NCBI GenBank assembly: GCA_033002965.1
Contig: JAURVB010003156.1
Span: 1 to 64,000, forward strand
Direction: 5' to 3'
DNA length: 64,000 nt
DNA from: Piper betle
Taxonomy: Eukaryota > Streptophyta > Magnoliopsida > Piperales > Piperaceae
The stretch's first letter is position 1, and the number at the start of each line of letters is the position of its first letter. A program made the position numbers and the translations under genes. The notes beneath the pieces were generated by a model. That model saw only the letters and a program-made list of their open reading frames with translations, had not been told where the DNA came from and ran no database searches. Positions 10,176-21,711 of this stretch are shown here, piece by piece.

Positions 10176-12277
10176 TGTCACGGGCCTGATTCAAGGACCA
10201 AAATTTTTCTGCCCCTAACCAGTCCGCGCGGCGTATTCTCGACCCGAGAACACCAGCCTAACACCAAGAATGCAGTCTTGAAGAGACTACGGAAGCCTGC
10301 ACGCCAACACCAAACTCGTGTTCGGCCAACCTCAACACCCCCGAGGTTGCTGCCTTCAACCCTTCGCTCAATCACCGTGTATTGGTACCGCACCAAACAC
10401 CAACACAGCACTTCTGGCTACCGACACGCCTTGCCGATAGGCTGTTCCAGAAGTCAAACAGCACTCCACACAGCACTGCCCGATCGCCCAGCCAGCAACA
10501 CGCCCTGGGTTCGTGCCGTCTGCCCTTGCTCGTCTCAGCACCAGCCCCCTCAACTGCGTGCCTTGTAAACCTCGACCGCGACCTCGGATACAGAAGTTCC
10601 CTGCCTAAAACGACAGCCAACAAGCAAACCACAGATTACGGGAAAACACTTCCCAACCTTATATCATTCACCCGATCATAAGGATTTTACAAGCACTCGA
10701 ATTCTCCTCTCAAGCACTTGCTCGGCTCGTGGACAGCCCCCACAGCCTCGCCCAATGTACCCACAAATACAATGGCGCACCAGAATTACTCCCCGAGTAA
10801 CTCTATCCCCGATTGCCAACACCAGCAATCTAACAACGCGTACCTGGATTCCAGCAAGCCGATGAAGTTCCAGCGCTCACCACGAACACCGGCTGCAGCA
10901 ACTCCACGCTTCTTTCTCACCAGCCGCACCACGCTGTTTTCTCACCAAGGAAGACGACTGGAATCTCAGGAACTCTCCTCCTCACCGGACTCGATTCCAC
11001 TCTTGATTCAGTCCCACGTCTCTCCTTAATCTGGCCTCTCAATCTTTCGATCTCTCCTCAATCTCCTGATCTCCTGATCTCCAGATCTCTCGAGCAACCA
11101 ATCCGGACTCGATCTCTCCTGATCCACCGACCTCCAGAGACTCGATCCTCCTCCTCCGAGCGTCCTCCTCTCTGAGTTCCGACTCTGAACTCAAGAGTCT
11201 TCTCTTTGGATCTGGCCTGATTCCTCCTGAATCACACGCCCTCTTTTCAGCATAACCCCATGCATATATATGCACCACGTCCTTCTGATTTCAGATAACA
11301 CCGGATCTTTGCCAGAATCTTTATCCACAAAGATCTGCAATCCCCACCGTATCCAGCAACCTAGCAGCACACCACGTCCAGGTTCTTCCCAACGGCCTTG
11401 TAGTTATCTTCAGAAGTCTGTTGCAGCCTCCACGTCTGGATATGGATCATATCTTCCACCAAGATACACCCCCAGCAACGTCCATGGATGTTTATCACAA
11501 ACCGCCTTGGCTGCACCGCTGGTCATCCCGTCGCGCCCGCCGGCTCGACCCCAGCACCGTCCAGACATGGCTCAACCTCCCGCAGCAATTCACCGACCAA
11601 CTGCCAGCAATGGTCCACCAACATCGCCCTGAACCAGCACCACCGCTCGTGCATGCCCATGCACTGTCGCGTCCACCAGCATCTGCCCGCTCGCGCGTCT
11701 GCGCACACCCGCGCGCGCGCTCGCGCGAGCACGCACGCGCCATCGCGCGCCCGCACGCCCGCTCGCCCACGCGCTCGCGCAGCAGCGCGTCTGTCGCTCC
11801 TTGCGCGCACAGTAGCGCGCACGACCTCGCGCTCGCCCGCTACAGTGCTCGGTACAGTTTTCCAGCACGGTTCCGCTATTTTGCTCGGTACTAGCGAATG
11901 CTCGGCACCCTATGCTGCGTACTCGGCTCGGTAGCCTGCTCGGTCCACGGTTGCACCACAACCTCGATATGCCGACCCAAACACCGATCAGCAACAACTT
12001 GAGGTTTCTTCCTGGACTCGGCCACATGCTCGGTACACCAAATACCGACCCATGTGCCGACACCACTGCTGTAACTCGACGCCATGCTCCATAGCCATGC
12101 TCGATCACACAGCAGCTCGTGCACCTCGGTTTGCAACCTGCAACTCAACACGGGTTAGCCTCCGTATGTTGTTTCCACCACTCGGATAGCCACCGCTACC
12201 CCATCATGGACGCGGGACACCTAGGGACAACACCTAAACCCTAGTTCCCGGCACGCCCATGAATCACGTCTGTGACA
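10176..12277 (-). repeat. 5' LTR (right copy)
   Basis: This is the promoter-bearing LTR for the minus-strand element. It is near-identical to 5325-7455, with small differences near 10380, 10545, 11305-11345, 11690-11830 and 12078. It ends GTGACA, next to the duplicated ATTAT. Confidence 0.95.
11263..11272 (-). promoter_or_regulatory. Candidate TATA element of the 5' LTR
   Basis: CATATATATG is the only clear TATA-like sequence in this GC-rich LTR, about 1 kb into it on the transcribed strand. It is also present at 6411-6420 in the other LTR. The site is a palindrome, so it does not by itself give direction. Confidence 0.4.
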
Positions 12278-12282
12278 ATTAT
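12278..12282. repeat. Target-site duplication ATTAT, right
   Basis: Matches 5320-5324 exactly and follows the GTGACA end directly. Confidence 0.9.
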
Positions 12283-14744
12283 TGTGTTCAATAGATACAT
12301 GATGACCAAGTACAACATGCGTTAACAGATTTATTTTCATTTTTGTGTCACACAAGTTGAACTAAACTAAATTGATTTGAATGTTTTTGTTTTCTTGATC
12401 ATCTTCGATCTATGTTAGTCCATCACGTACGAAATGATACTATATATATATTGTCCCTGCCGGCCAAGAATTCGCCGTAGAATATTAGGATAATCTGCTT
12501 TTCACCGTGCAGTACAAAAAAGCTGCTTACATGTTTAAGAGACACCCTTTCAGCCGAGCTGATCAGCTCGTTGATGATTGGATTTGGCAGTCTTCAAATT
12601 TAGTAAGTCCCTGATTAGATGTAGCCAATGAAGCCAGTTTTATCGATGGTGTGCCTACATTTGGTGCCAAATCTGGTTGTTAGACAATTCTGGTCTGTAC
12701 CATCAAACGAAGGATGGATTTAGCTTTCATAATGACGGCGAGATGGGCAACATCTCATCGTCTCGGTGGCGTGATGATAGCTAGTGTCTAAATTTATCCA
12801 CTTAAATAGATTTCTACACAACTCTGGGTGAGTAACAATACATCAACTCATGCTTTGAAAAAATAATAATAACACATTCTCATACGACACACATGTATAC
12901 TTATTACACTTTTATGACCGTATAATTAGCTGTAATTAGAAACCGCCTTGATCGTTGACTTTGATGACTCTGAAGCGTCCAAACTTGATTCGAGAAGAAC
13001 CAGACCTACCCAATATATCTGTCGAGCATATTTTTCAAATTCAGCTACGATGACACTAGCGTTTTAAATGTAGTAAACCCGATAAAATCCTCGGGATCGT
13101 GTCCCGGTGTTTCAGTGTTAAAGTTTATTTTAAAATCAATGATTATTAATCCCAATGACTATACATATAATACAATAATATATAAAAAATTGAATACTAT
13201 TATATTGTAGAATCCATAACTACTAATATCCGAGTGAAGCAAAACATCCTCCACACTAACTCCAGTTCCTTAGCATGATAAATCCCTACATGTTTTTAAA
13301 ACAAATATCAATAGCAAACGTTAATAGATCTCACATATGTAAATGACTCAAATTATAAGAACTGCTTGAAGCCATAACTAATTATAGTTTAAGAAGAGAG
13401 ATTACCTCGGTCGCAATTTGGCACTTCCACCCGTACTGTATAAATTGATACCCGAATACAATACAATACAGTACAAATAATATAATAACATAGTATATTG
13501 CAGTTCAATATAATAGTACCATACAAATAATAGAGTAGTCCTTGGAAATCATTAAAAGAGATATAATAGTAAAGTAAATATCTAGACATCCAGTTAATAG
13601 GTATAATAGTAACCATGAGCACCAGGATATTTAGTCAACAGGTATACCATTAACAATTACAGTATCAATAACAATTTTAACATTACGGTAACAATATTAA
13701 TGTTGATAACAATGTATTAGCAACAATATTGGTATCAATAACCGTAACACTATCAATAACAATGACAATAATAGTGACAATCACAACTATAATGACCGAA
13801 TTAAGAGTTCAACCTAATAGGCCTAAATTTTTTTCTTCAGAAGTGATTAACAAAAATTGAAAATATATAATTCATTCCCACTAATAAATTAAATCTTAAC
13901 CTAATAGGTATTATATATGAGACTAAGTTACGGAATTTCATAATCCACCTAATTTAGAAAATTTTGTCTTCGAAATTACTTAACTTAACATGTTGTTAGC
14001 TCCTTCTCACATCCTTCTTTAGCCGGTTACTAGATGTAGAATATGCACCTTTTAACTTAGGGTTTTATTTGTGGTTTGATTTGATTTGACTTTTGGCACT
14101 CAGTTCCAAGGAGAGTTGGTGTTGCTTATATCTTAGTTTGGAAAACTTTTGCTCATGATGGTGCTTATTGGTGTGGTCTTGTTTGACACGTGTTGTGTTT
14201 TAAAAGTAGTTAATATAGTCATTTACATGTTAGAGTTTTTTTGGGGGGGAGGGGGATGGGGTTCAGTGGTGTATTTAATTTCAATATGTTATCAAATATC
14301 TAAGTTGACATGACCTTTGGTTTGTTTTCATATCACTTCTTGATGTATGTGATCAATTTGACTTCGTACTCATTAAAAGATTTCTTTAATATGGTACTGT
14401 TACCAAAGTCGTGAAACTATAAAAATGTCATGAGTCATGTCACATTAATAAATTATATCATATGGTGGGTCGTCTATATTAATTGTACATATATTTATGT
14501 ACACATCTTATACCAAAATTCATTATCTTTTCATTTCCTTGTCTTCCTATTTTACTTTAAAAAATTATATCTTTATAAACACATCTTTTTACCCTGAATT
14601 CTAAATTATATTATTATTATTTTCCCACTTTTTGTTGAATTTTTCCAACATTATCATCTGTCAAAGTTCATCAAAATTTACCATCAAAGTTGGTTATACA
14701 TCAAAATACCCGCATATCAATTATACTTTAAAGTATATATTTTT
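12283..14744. other. Intergenic AT-rich sequence, no gene recognised
   Basis: Long AT-rich spacer. A degenerate AACAAT/ATCAATAAC-like simple-sequence stretch lies at about 13640-13800, and a G run (GGGGGGGAGGGGG) near 14240. No conserved coding segment was seen on either strand. Confidence 0.5.
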
Positions 14745-15198
14745 GTGATTAAATTAATGGTGAGTCTTAATTTCTGTCTGTCATCGAATTTGTCAAAACA
14801 TGATGGGGAGGTTGCTGGTGATGATTCAAGGGACAAAAGTGGTTTGACTTTGACGTTCGGTCCGTCGTGGCATGGTTATCACGAGGGTGGTCAAGATGGC
14901 CGCCAAGGAGGTCCCGGCGGCGGAGAACAGCTGCGAGGCATGGTCGGTGAGCTGTGATCCGAGCGGTAACTTTGGCCTTGAATTCCCGGCCAACGGGCCT
15001 ACAGAACCACGAGGCTGGCCGTTTTCGGTATCCGGGACAAGTGAGTCAACCGAAAGCAATGTAGTGGCCAGCAGAGATCTTGCGGCGGCGTGCAGTTGGT
15101 CGGAAACTCCCCCAACACATACCGTCTGTGGGAGGAAATCAAAATTGGGTATATATATATTATATACCGTGAATGACGAGGCCCATCAAAAGTCTTAA
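14745..15198 (+). other. Unresolved GC-richer patch with overlapping open frames
   Basis: A local rise in GC (14860-15120) within AT-rich DNA. It supports a 108-codon frame (14872-15198, beginning MVITRVVKMAAKEVPAAENSC) and overlapping frames on both strands. No family is recognised. It may be a decayed exon or a transposon fragment. Confidence 0.2.
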
Positions 15199-16150
15199 CT
15201 TAGCTAATAGTCACATGGATGTTCTATTGTCTAAAAATTACAATAAATAATAAGTAATGACATGACTCAGTATGGTCATGCCAATCAGCATATATATCAT
15301 AGCATACTATAAAATTTTTCAGAACAATTGCAGACGTTTGTTTATGATAATAGATACATCAGCAAGCCCAACACAACAACAGTTCGGTAAATAATATAAT
15401 ATAAATATTAATCGAATAATTGAATACTAATAATATTTAATTAATAAATTAACCTATCACGGATCAAACCAAAGCAAACCGAACCAATTCAAATCAACAG
15501 AATAAAGTCATGGAGACGCTCAAATTTTAGAAGTTTTGTTTAAGACCCTTGCAAAAATGTTCCCATATAGGTTATTAAAAGGTAATAATTATATATCTAC
15601 CCTAGATTGTGATATAATTTAGTAATTATTATCTTTTTAAAGTTTTTTTGTATTTTTTTCTACCGAAGAAACGCATCTTTATTGTACCTAATCGCGTGGA
15701 GCATTTCCAGCACCTACCTTTCAAACCATCCAGGCCGTACGGTGTTTACAGTACGATGGTCATCTTTAGTTTGCGTGTGTGATTGTTTTTGTTTGTAATT
15801 CAACGTGTATGTTTGTTGGTATAAACTGCACTAGATCAATATATTTGCGACTAATTTAGGTTTATGATGACATATGAGATATGATTTGTCATATATATAC
15901 CAGTTAGTACAGTCACGTCCACCGGCAAGGTTGATAGCGTAAATTTTTTCTCACACTGGCACATCATTAGGTTAATTTTATCTTTCCAGATAACTTGTCG
16001 TGATCGTATATCAACCTAATGATCAATTAAACATATAAAATATACTGAGAATACTTGAGTTATGAAATGCAGATTTCATGCACAAAATCTTCCAGAATAC
16101 CCATTAAAATTTATTGCAGTAATATTTTCCCGCCACCAAGGACGTTGCTC
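15199..16150. other. Intergenic and upstream region of the extensin gene
   Basis: AT-rich and without coding signal. The last few hundred bases should hold the promoter of the extensin gene that follows. Confidence 0.4.
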
Positions 16151-16157
16151 TATAAAT
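16151..16157 (+). promoter_or_regulatory. TATA box of the first extensin gene
   Basis: TATAAAT, 60 bases before the ATG at 16211, in a good position for a start site near 16180-16190 and a short leader. Confidence 0.6.
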
Positions 16158-16210
16158 GGTTGTTTATCCAAGAGTACAAACCATCAAGCAGAAAGCATTG
16201 AGGTGAAGAG

Positions 16211-16844
16211 ATGCCGTCGAACATTGGGAAGCAAGTAAAGGACCGGCAATGGCCGAATTTTGCTACAATTCTCAGCTGCCATCTACCTCATGGCAGCCAA
16301 CATAGCTGCCGGAGAGCCACTCTTCCATTCATATTTTCCTCCTTCTCACTATTATGATCACCGATCCCCACCTCCACCGTCACCTTCACCTTATGTCTAC
16401 AAATCCCCACCACCACCATCTCACTCCCCTCCACCCCCTTATGTCTATAAGTCACCGCCTCCACCATCACCAGTGCCACCGCCTCCATATATCTACAAAT
16501 CTCCACCACCACCGGCGTCACCTTCACCTCCGCCACCCTATGTTTACAAATCTCCTCCTCCTCCATCTCCTTCCCCTCCACCCCCTTATCATTATAAGTC
16601 GCCTCCGCCGCTTTCTCCATCTCCTCCACCTCCATATTATTACAAATCTCCTCCGCCACCATCCCCATCTCCGCCCCCTCCTTTTCCACCTCCACCACCT
16701 CCATATTACTACAAATCACCTCCACCACCATCCTCATCTCCGCCCCCACCGTATTACTATAAGTCACCACCTCCCCCTCATCCGTTACCCCACAACTATT
16801 ATTATTATGGTTCCCCGACACCACCGGTTACCGGCCACTACTAG
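16211..16844 (+). CDS. Extensin (hydroxyproline-rich cell-wall glycoprotein), N-terminus frameshifted
   Basis: The body is a classic extensin: repeated SPPPP blocks alternating with YVYKS, YYYKS or YHYKS from about residue 30 to the end, closing at TAG 16842-16844. In the family, Ser-Pro4 prolines are hydroxylated and glycosylated, and Tyr motifs cross-link in the wall. The upstream ATG at 16211 opens a plausible start (MPSNIGKQV), but its frame runs to a stop. A one-base excess near 16275 separates it from the frame of AAIYLMAANIAAGEPLF, the rest of the signal peptide. The repeat frame opens after a stop at 16236-16238, and its first ATG is 16290, giving 185 residues with a weak leader. So the gene is either damaged in the secretion signal or the extra base is an assembly error. 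Confidence 0.8.
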
Positions 16845-16903
16845 AAATTCTTTTCTATCAAATTGGGAAAACCCAGCAATAATATCTACCTTATATATGT
16901 TAC

Positions 16904-17176
16904 TTTTGCACCTATATATAGATGAAAGATGTTGCAGAGATCATAAATGGAGGAATGAGCTGGGGAAGACTTTTCGCGGGTACCATATTTCACTTGGCTT
17001 CTCTAATGTTTCAGAGATTTCTCCATTGCTTTTAAATAGAAAAATGAATATCATGAGATTTATGAATTTTTTATTTTATTTATTGTAATTTGGTAGCTGC
17101 TTCTGCGATTTGATTCAGAGCTGTGTATTAAATAAACTTTAAGATAAATACATTGAATAAACTTTAAGATAAATAT
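16904..17176 (+). repeat. Tandem duplication downstream of the extensin, copy 1
   Basis: A 273-bp unit beginning TTTTGCACCTATA, with a conserved centre TACCATATTTCACTTGGCTT. It is repeated directly at 17177-17442. It starts 60 bases after the stop codon and may include the 3' untranslated region. Confidence 0.85.
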
Positions 17177-17442
17177 TTTTGCACCTATATTATAGATGTT
17201 GCAGAGATCAGAAATGCAGGAATGAGGTGGGTAATACTTTTCGTGGTTACCATATTTCACTTGGCTTCTCCAATGTTTCAGAGATTTCTCGATTGCTTTT
17301 AAATATAAAAATAAATATCATGAGTTTCATGAATTTTCTATTTTATTTATTGTATTTGATAGCTACTTCCGCCATTTGATTCAGAGCTGTGAATTAAATA
17401 AATTTTAAGATAAATACATTAAATAAACTTTAAGGTAAATAC
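17177..17442 (+). repeat. Tandem duplication downstream of the extensin, copy 2
   Basis: A direct repeat of 16904-17176 with scattered substitutions and small gaps. The AAATAAACTTTAAG tail, itself doubled, recurs in both copies. Confidence 0.85.
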
Positions 17443-19097
17443 TTTTGGGTTATGCCAAAAATATTTTTTTCTTAATGTGAAAATGGTACAAAGGGTTTTA
17501 CTCTGCTTTGGAGAACTTAAAAACTCAAGTTTATATTAGTAATCACTCAGGTAAAGATGTGAACAATTGATGTTAACACATCCCTATATGCAAGTTTTAT
17601 TACATTAAGCACGTGAACTCTATTATGTTCACATCACAATTTACAAACATGTGGGCATTAACGAGATGCGATACACAAGAAATCTATAGGTGGGTAAGTT
17701 TTAATACCACGTAAAAGTGAGTCAATGAGTTTTACTTCAAAATGATTAATCATTTTAAAAAACATAAGAACTTATATTTATATTAGTCATCACCAATTTC
17801 ACGTAAAAACGTTAACACCGTGTCAATTTTAATATATACCTCCGTATAGATATTTATTATAGCTTAAACATGTTCACCTAAGATTAATTGTTCTGAAGGT
17901 AATTACATGTTTTATTAATTTTGATTCCCTACAACTTCTTTCAGGTAGAGCCGTTTTTATCTTGTGAAACGTCTAAATTAATTATTTTGGCTGTTTTCGC
18001 TAGTGTAACGTCCCAACGATATTATGGTATATATCTGGCCACAGCACATATCTCAAACATTGTAGGGCAGTTTTATTTTAGCCATCTTCAGCGTATAAGA
18101 ACTAGCATGAAATCAAGGGGCACCATATTTGGGTTTATTCTAAATTACAACCAAAGTTTTACATAGCAAAGAACCATTAATATTCGAAATCACAATTATG
18201 ACTTCTCTGAAACAAGCAAAATAAAGAGAGACGTTCTAATTTCTAATTAATTAGTGCTTCATAATTTTTTTCCCAAAATGAATTAATCATTATTCCTTCC
18301 TAGGAAACATCATTAGCAATCATTATTATATTAGAGCATATGTACTTGTAAAATTGTATAAAGGTATAGTATAAAAACGACTTTTCCATTAATTAATTTA
18401 AAAACTTTATGGATGTTATTCATACCTTTCTACCTTCTTGCTCTTAAAATAGAGTGTTGTCATCGGATTCGGGTAAAAAACGGTATCCAATTCAATCCGA
18501 ACCAAAAATATCACATTTGGATTCAATAATAGCGGGTCTGAATATATGAGTTTGGATTTTTATCGTTGCTCGTTTCATGTTGGGTTCAGATTCAGTCCCC
18601 TATGGACGTGACTCTATAAGGACCGGAACTTGATAAATATTTAATATTTATTTTTTGCTTAAAATTTTAATTTATATATATATATATATATATATAAACA
18701 TATAATATTTTAATTATAAATAAGAATAATTATCGTACAATATTTAAATTTTTGTGTAATCTTATATAAATGCATGTAATATATTTATTATGTTCAGACT
18801 TGGTTTGGGTTTGAGTTTGTTAGCCAAATCGAGTTCAGGTCAGGTTCAATTGGGTCCGGGTTTGTTAAATCAGAATCAGGTCGCTTCAAATGTAAGTTAG
18901 AAAAAAGTAATTATGTGCATAATTGGATTTGCGTTTGGGTGTTTGGGTCTTTAATGTTGGATCGAGTTGGGATCTACAAATCTCAGATCGATTTGGCAAC
19001 ACTACTATGATGCACCGGTAAATAAATAAATAAAAAACGTGTGCATGTATTATGATCGGACCGAAATCTATTTCAATAAGGGGATTTCGACACGAGG
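17443..19097. other. Intergenic AT-rich spacer with a (TA)n microsatellite
   Basis: No gene is seen. A TA dinucleotide run lies at about 18673-18697. Around 18465-18870 there are repeated GGGTTCGG/GGATTCG-type words, typical of old plant TIR elements, but I cannot set borders. Confidence 0.4.
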
Positions 19098-19598
19098 TGT
19101 AAACGAGCCGAGCAGGGCTATGTTTGAATTTGATATAATTTTTGACAAACATGTTTGAGTTTGTTTAAAAACTTGACAAGCTTTGATGTATTATGGGTCG
19201 GCCGAACTCGTCTAAAATTTATGGTATCTGGGTTTAGCTAGTGTTTGGCTCGCTATATTTTCGAACCAAGCCGAGTGAATGTTTGTGCTTGAGCTTGATT
19301 TATTCAGGATTAAAATTTTCTTTCAATATTATATAAGTTCAATATGACCTTAATATTATTGACTAGCCGAGTCGAGTCGAATATTTTTTCGAGTTTAAAC
19401 ATATTGAGCTCGAGTTTCAAGCCAAGCTGAGTCGAACACTCCTTAGCTCAACTTTATTCATTGTTCAATGAGCTATCTATGTTCAATGAGCTATCTATTT
19501 TAAGCTGAATATTTTTTAAACATAAAATTAACGAGCACGAGTTTAAACCCAAACAAGTTGAACGTAAAATATTCACGAGCCAGCTTGGCTTGTTTAAA
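19098..19598. mobile_element. Small TIR element (MITE-like)
   Basis: The left end TGTAAACGAGCCGAGC and the right end GCTTGGCTTGTTTAAA are inverted repeats matching at 13 of 16 positions. The interior is AT-rich and contains further CGAGCTCGAG-type words. At about 500 bp there is no room for a transposase. No clear target duplication is visible, so the family is uncertain. Confidence 0.5.
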
Positions 19599-20325
19599 TC
19601 CCTAGATTTCGGTGACCGGAAATTAAATCACCCCATTTCAGTAATATCAGAATTTTTTGACTCATTTTTTAAAATTTTTGCAAATTTTTGAAAAGCTAAT
19701 TAGAGAAGTGATGGGTAGATATAGCATGCCCAAATCCACAAGTGAAAATTTCAGTTCCTTTTTGGGTTCCTCTAGGGGTTAGTGAGACTAAGTGAAACTG
19801 ACAACGTGAATTCTACATGTAAATATGGACGGTGAATCTATATTAATAGACTAGGGATATTAGTTTTTAAGCGTTAATTGTATTCACATATTTTTTATAC
19901 GATTCATGGTCCAACTCAAAAAAAACATTACAAATCCGTTAATTAAATCTAATTCACTGTTTGTAGACCTAAAATATAATAAATAATTCAAATCAAAATT
20001 ACAAATTAAACTCACTAACAAGTTTAGTCTCATTCATATTCAATGCATACTGTATTACATACTACCTAATCCTGTTATACAAACCCTTAAAATGTACACC
20101 TAATCAACTATCAATAAGCAAAGCCCTCAATATTGCAGACACAATACTGTTGTTTTTCACCCACCTCACTCACCTGGAACCTCATGGCATTGCAAGTCCA
20201 GCAAGCCAACCTATTCAAAACTAATCCATCACTAATCAACCAATTCCAACAAAACATGTAGATTATACACACAAAATAACTAACAGATATATTATTAAAC
20301 TCATAATTTGCTTCAACAAATACGT
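19599..20325. other. Intergenic and upstream region of the second extensin
   Basis: AT-rich and without coding signal. The proximal part precedes the second extensin gene. Confidence 0.4.
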
Positions 20326-20333
20326 CTATATAT
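20326..20333 (+). promoter_or_regulatory. TATA box of the second extensin-like gene
   Basis: CTATATAT, about 60 bases upstream of the ATG at 20387, the same spacing as in the first extensin gene. Confidence 0.5.
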
Positions 20334-20386
20334 GTGTGTAGTAATATTAGCGAGTTCCAAGCTCGCATATCCATTAGAGTTCCAGG

Positions 20387-21073
20387 ATGAGGAAGCAGAG
20401 TGTGGAATGGTTCTGCCTGCTAGCAACAGCAGCCCTGTGGTTGTTCATAGCAGCCGATGCCACCTTCGATCCTCCCTACAAACCTTTCCCGCCACCAGCG
20501 CCGGCAACAACTGTTGCGAAACATATGTATTATCATACATCTCCACGTCCTCCATATTATGTCCACAAATCACCACCACCACCTCCTGATTACAAACATT
20601 ACCACTCCCTGCCATTCCGCAAGTCCCCACCACCAGTGTATCAGTATAAGCCGCCAATTGATCCGCTCATCGAGTACTTCTACAAGACACCCCCGGCATC
20701 AGACCAAGCTGCGGCCGGTCCACCTCCTCCGCCTTATTTGCCATTCTCATTGCCACCGCCTCCGGCCAAGCCATACTACTACAAGTCACCACCACTAGCA
20801 CAGCCCGGACCATATATTCATTATTACCCATCACCACCACCTCCTTACTATTTTAAATCACCTCCACCACCTGCTACTTACTTGTACGAGTCCCCGCCGC
20901 CGCCTGCTCATGTTTATACACCACCAAGGGGTGCTCCCATCAGAGATCACAAGCACACATCCCCTCCACCTCATCTGTATTATTATTACAAGTCTTCATC
21001 ACCACCTCCTGCTCACTACTTTCACAGTTCACCCCCGCCGCCAGCCGAGGGGAGCAAATTCTCAAGTCCCTAG
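20387..21073 (+). CDS. Extensin-like proline-rich cell-wall protein (228 aa)
   Basis: A complete frame from ATG to TAG. Residues 1-25 form a signal peptide with a hydrophobic core (WFCLLATAALWLFIAADA). The mature part is rich in Pro, Tyr, Lys and His, with degenerate units such as YVHKSPPPPP, YYYKSPPL, YYFKSPPPPA and YLYESPPPPA. It is less regular than the extensin at 16.2 kb and carries non-repeat linkers (residues about 80-115). Family members are secreted and insolubilised in the wall by tyrosine cross-links. It lies 3.5 kb downstream of the first extensin on the same strand, which suggests an old tandem pair. A probable intron follows in the 3' untranslated region. Confidence 0.88.
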   Translation: MRKQSVEWFCLLATAALWLFIAADATFDPPYKPFPPPAPATTVAKHMYYHTSPRPPYYVHKSPPPPPDYKHYHSLPFRKSPPPVYQYKPPIDPLIEYFYKTPPASDQAAAGPPPPPYLPFSLPPPPAKPYYYKSPPLAQPGPYIHYYPSPPPPYYFKSPPPPATYLYESPPPPAHVYTPPRGAPIRDHKHTSPPPHLYYYYKSSSPPPAHYFHSSPPPPAEGSKFSSP

Positions 21074-21089
21074 ACGCTTGTATCACACT

Positions 21090-21170
21090 GTAAGTACATC
21101 TAAATGGAACCATTTTGGACCCTTTTCTTTTGAATGGCGCTTCTAATTGAAATTAATCTTCTTATGTCAG
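21090..21170 (+). other. Probable intron in the 3' untranslated region of the extensin-like gene
   Basis: GTAAGTACAT at 21090 is a near-perfect donor 17 bases after the stop, and TTCTTATGTCAG at 21159-21170 is a good acceptor. The resulting 81-base intron is of normal size. A 3' UTR intron is known in some cereal HRGP genes. This is inference from splice signals only. Confidence 0.45.
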
Positions 21171-21711
21171 CAGATGATGAAGAGAAGCCAGATTTACAAG
21201 TAATACTACTGGTGGAACGTCTTCGAATGTACAGATTAGTATTTCATTTCCTTCTAATTGTTGCATGTATTGGAGCCAATTAAGAGTATCAACATGAAGA
21301 TGTGTGTGGTGTGTTTGCATCTATGTATTGTTAATGTGTCCCCCTCTTGCTTGGGCAACTTAAAGACAATCTGAAGAACAGCAAATCTGATCTAAATGCC
21401 AGTTTGCAACCTCTGTGCAGACAAAGGTTACGGGTTTTGTGTGTTAATCAAGGATCAAACTAACCACATTAGAAGAAAATAGTTTGAAACACACGAAACC
21501 TTTTAAATCAGGAAGAAAAAAATACGACTCATATATCTGATTTTTTCCAAAACAAAAACACACACATATACATAATCACTTCATGTTCCGTTTTACTTGA
21601 GCCCCAATATTTCTCCTATCATAGAATGTAAAGAACATAATATGAACCATATTGTAGCCATACACCGAGGAAATCAATGAGTAAACCAAACTGTTAGGGT
21701 GGAATGCATGA

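Larger units (their letters stand above)
5325..12277 (-). mobile_element. Intact non-autonomous LTR retrotransposon with Gag-protease only (TR-GAG-like)
   Basis: The element is 6,953 bp, lies on the minus strand and is flanked by the 5-bp duplication ATTAT. Its LTRs are 2,102 bp (10176-12277, 5' LTR) and 2,131 bp (5325-7455, 3' LTR), both bounded by TGTCAC..GTGACA. The 2,720-bp interior holds a primer site for initiator-Met tRNA, one 882-codon Gag-protease frame and a polypurine tract against the 3' LTR. There is room for no more, and I see no reverse transcriptase, RNase H or integrase. The Gag resembles plant Ty3/Gypsy (Metaviridae) types. Elements with LTRs and only a GAG frame are known in plants as TR-GAG; this one also carries the protease. 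By eye the LTRs differ at about two dozen sites, mostly indels, so insertion was recent on a plant scale. It lies 175 bp downstream of the subtilase pseudogene. Confidence 0.9.

Noticed and set aside
13640..13800. AACAAT/ATCAATAAC repeats as a possible array
   Set aside because: Irregular spacing and many mismatches; a degenerate simple sequence.
16288..16824. Met/Val/Glu-rich frame antisense to the extensin, and a His/Leu-rich plus-strand frame
   Set aside because: Both are shadows of the Ser-Pro repeat codons.
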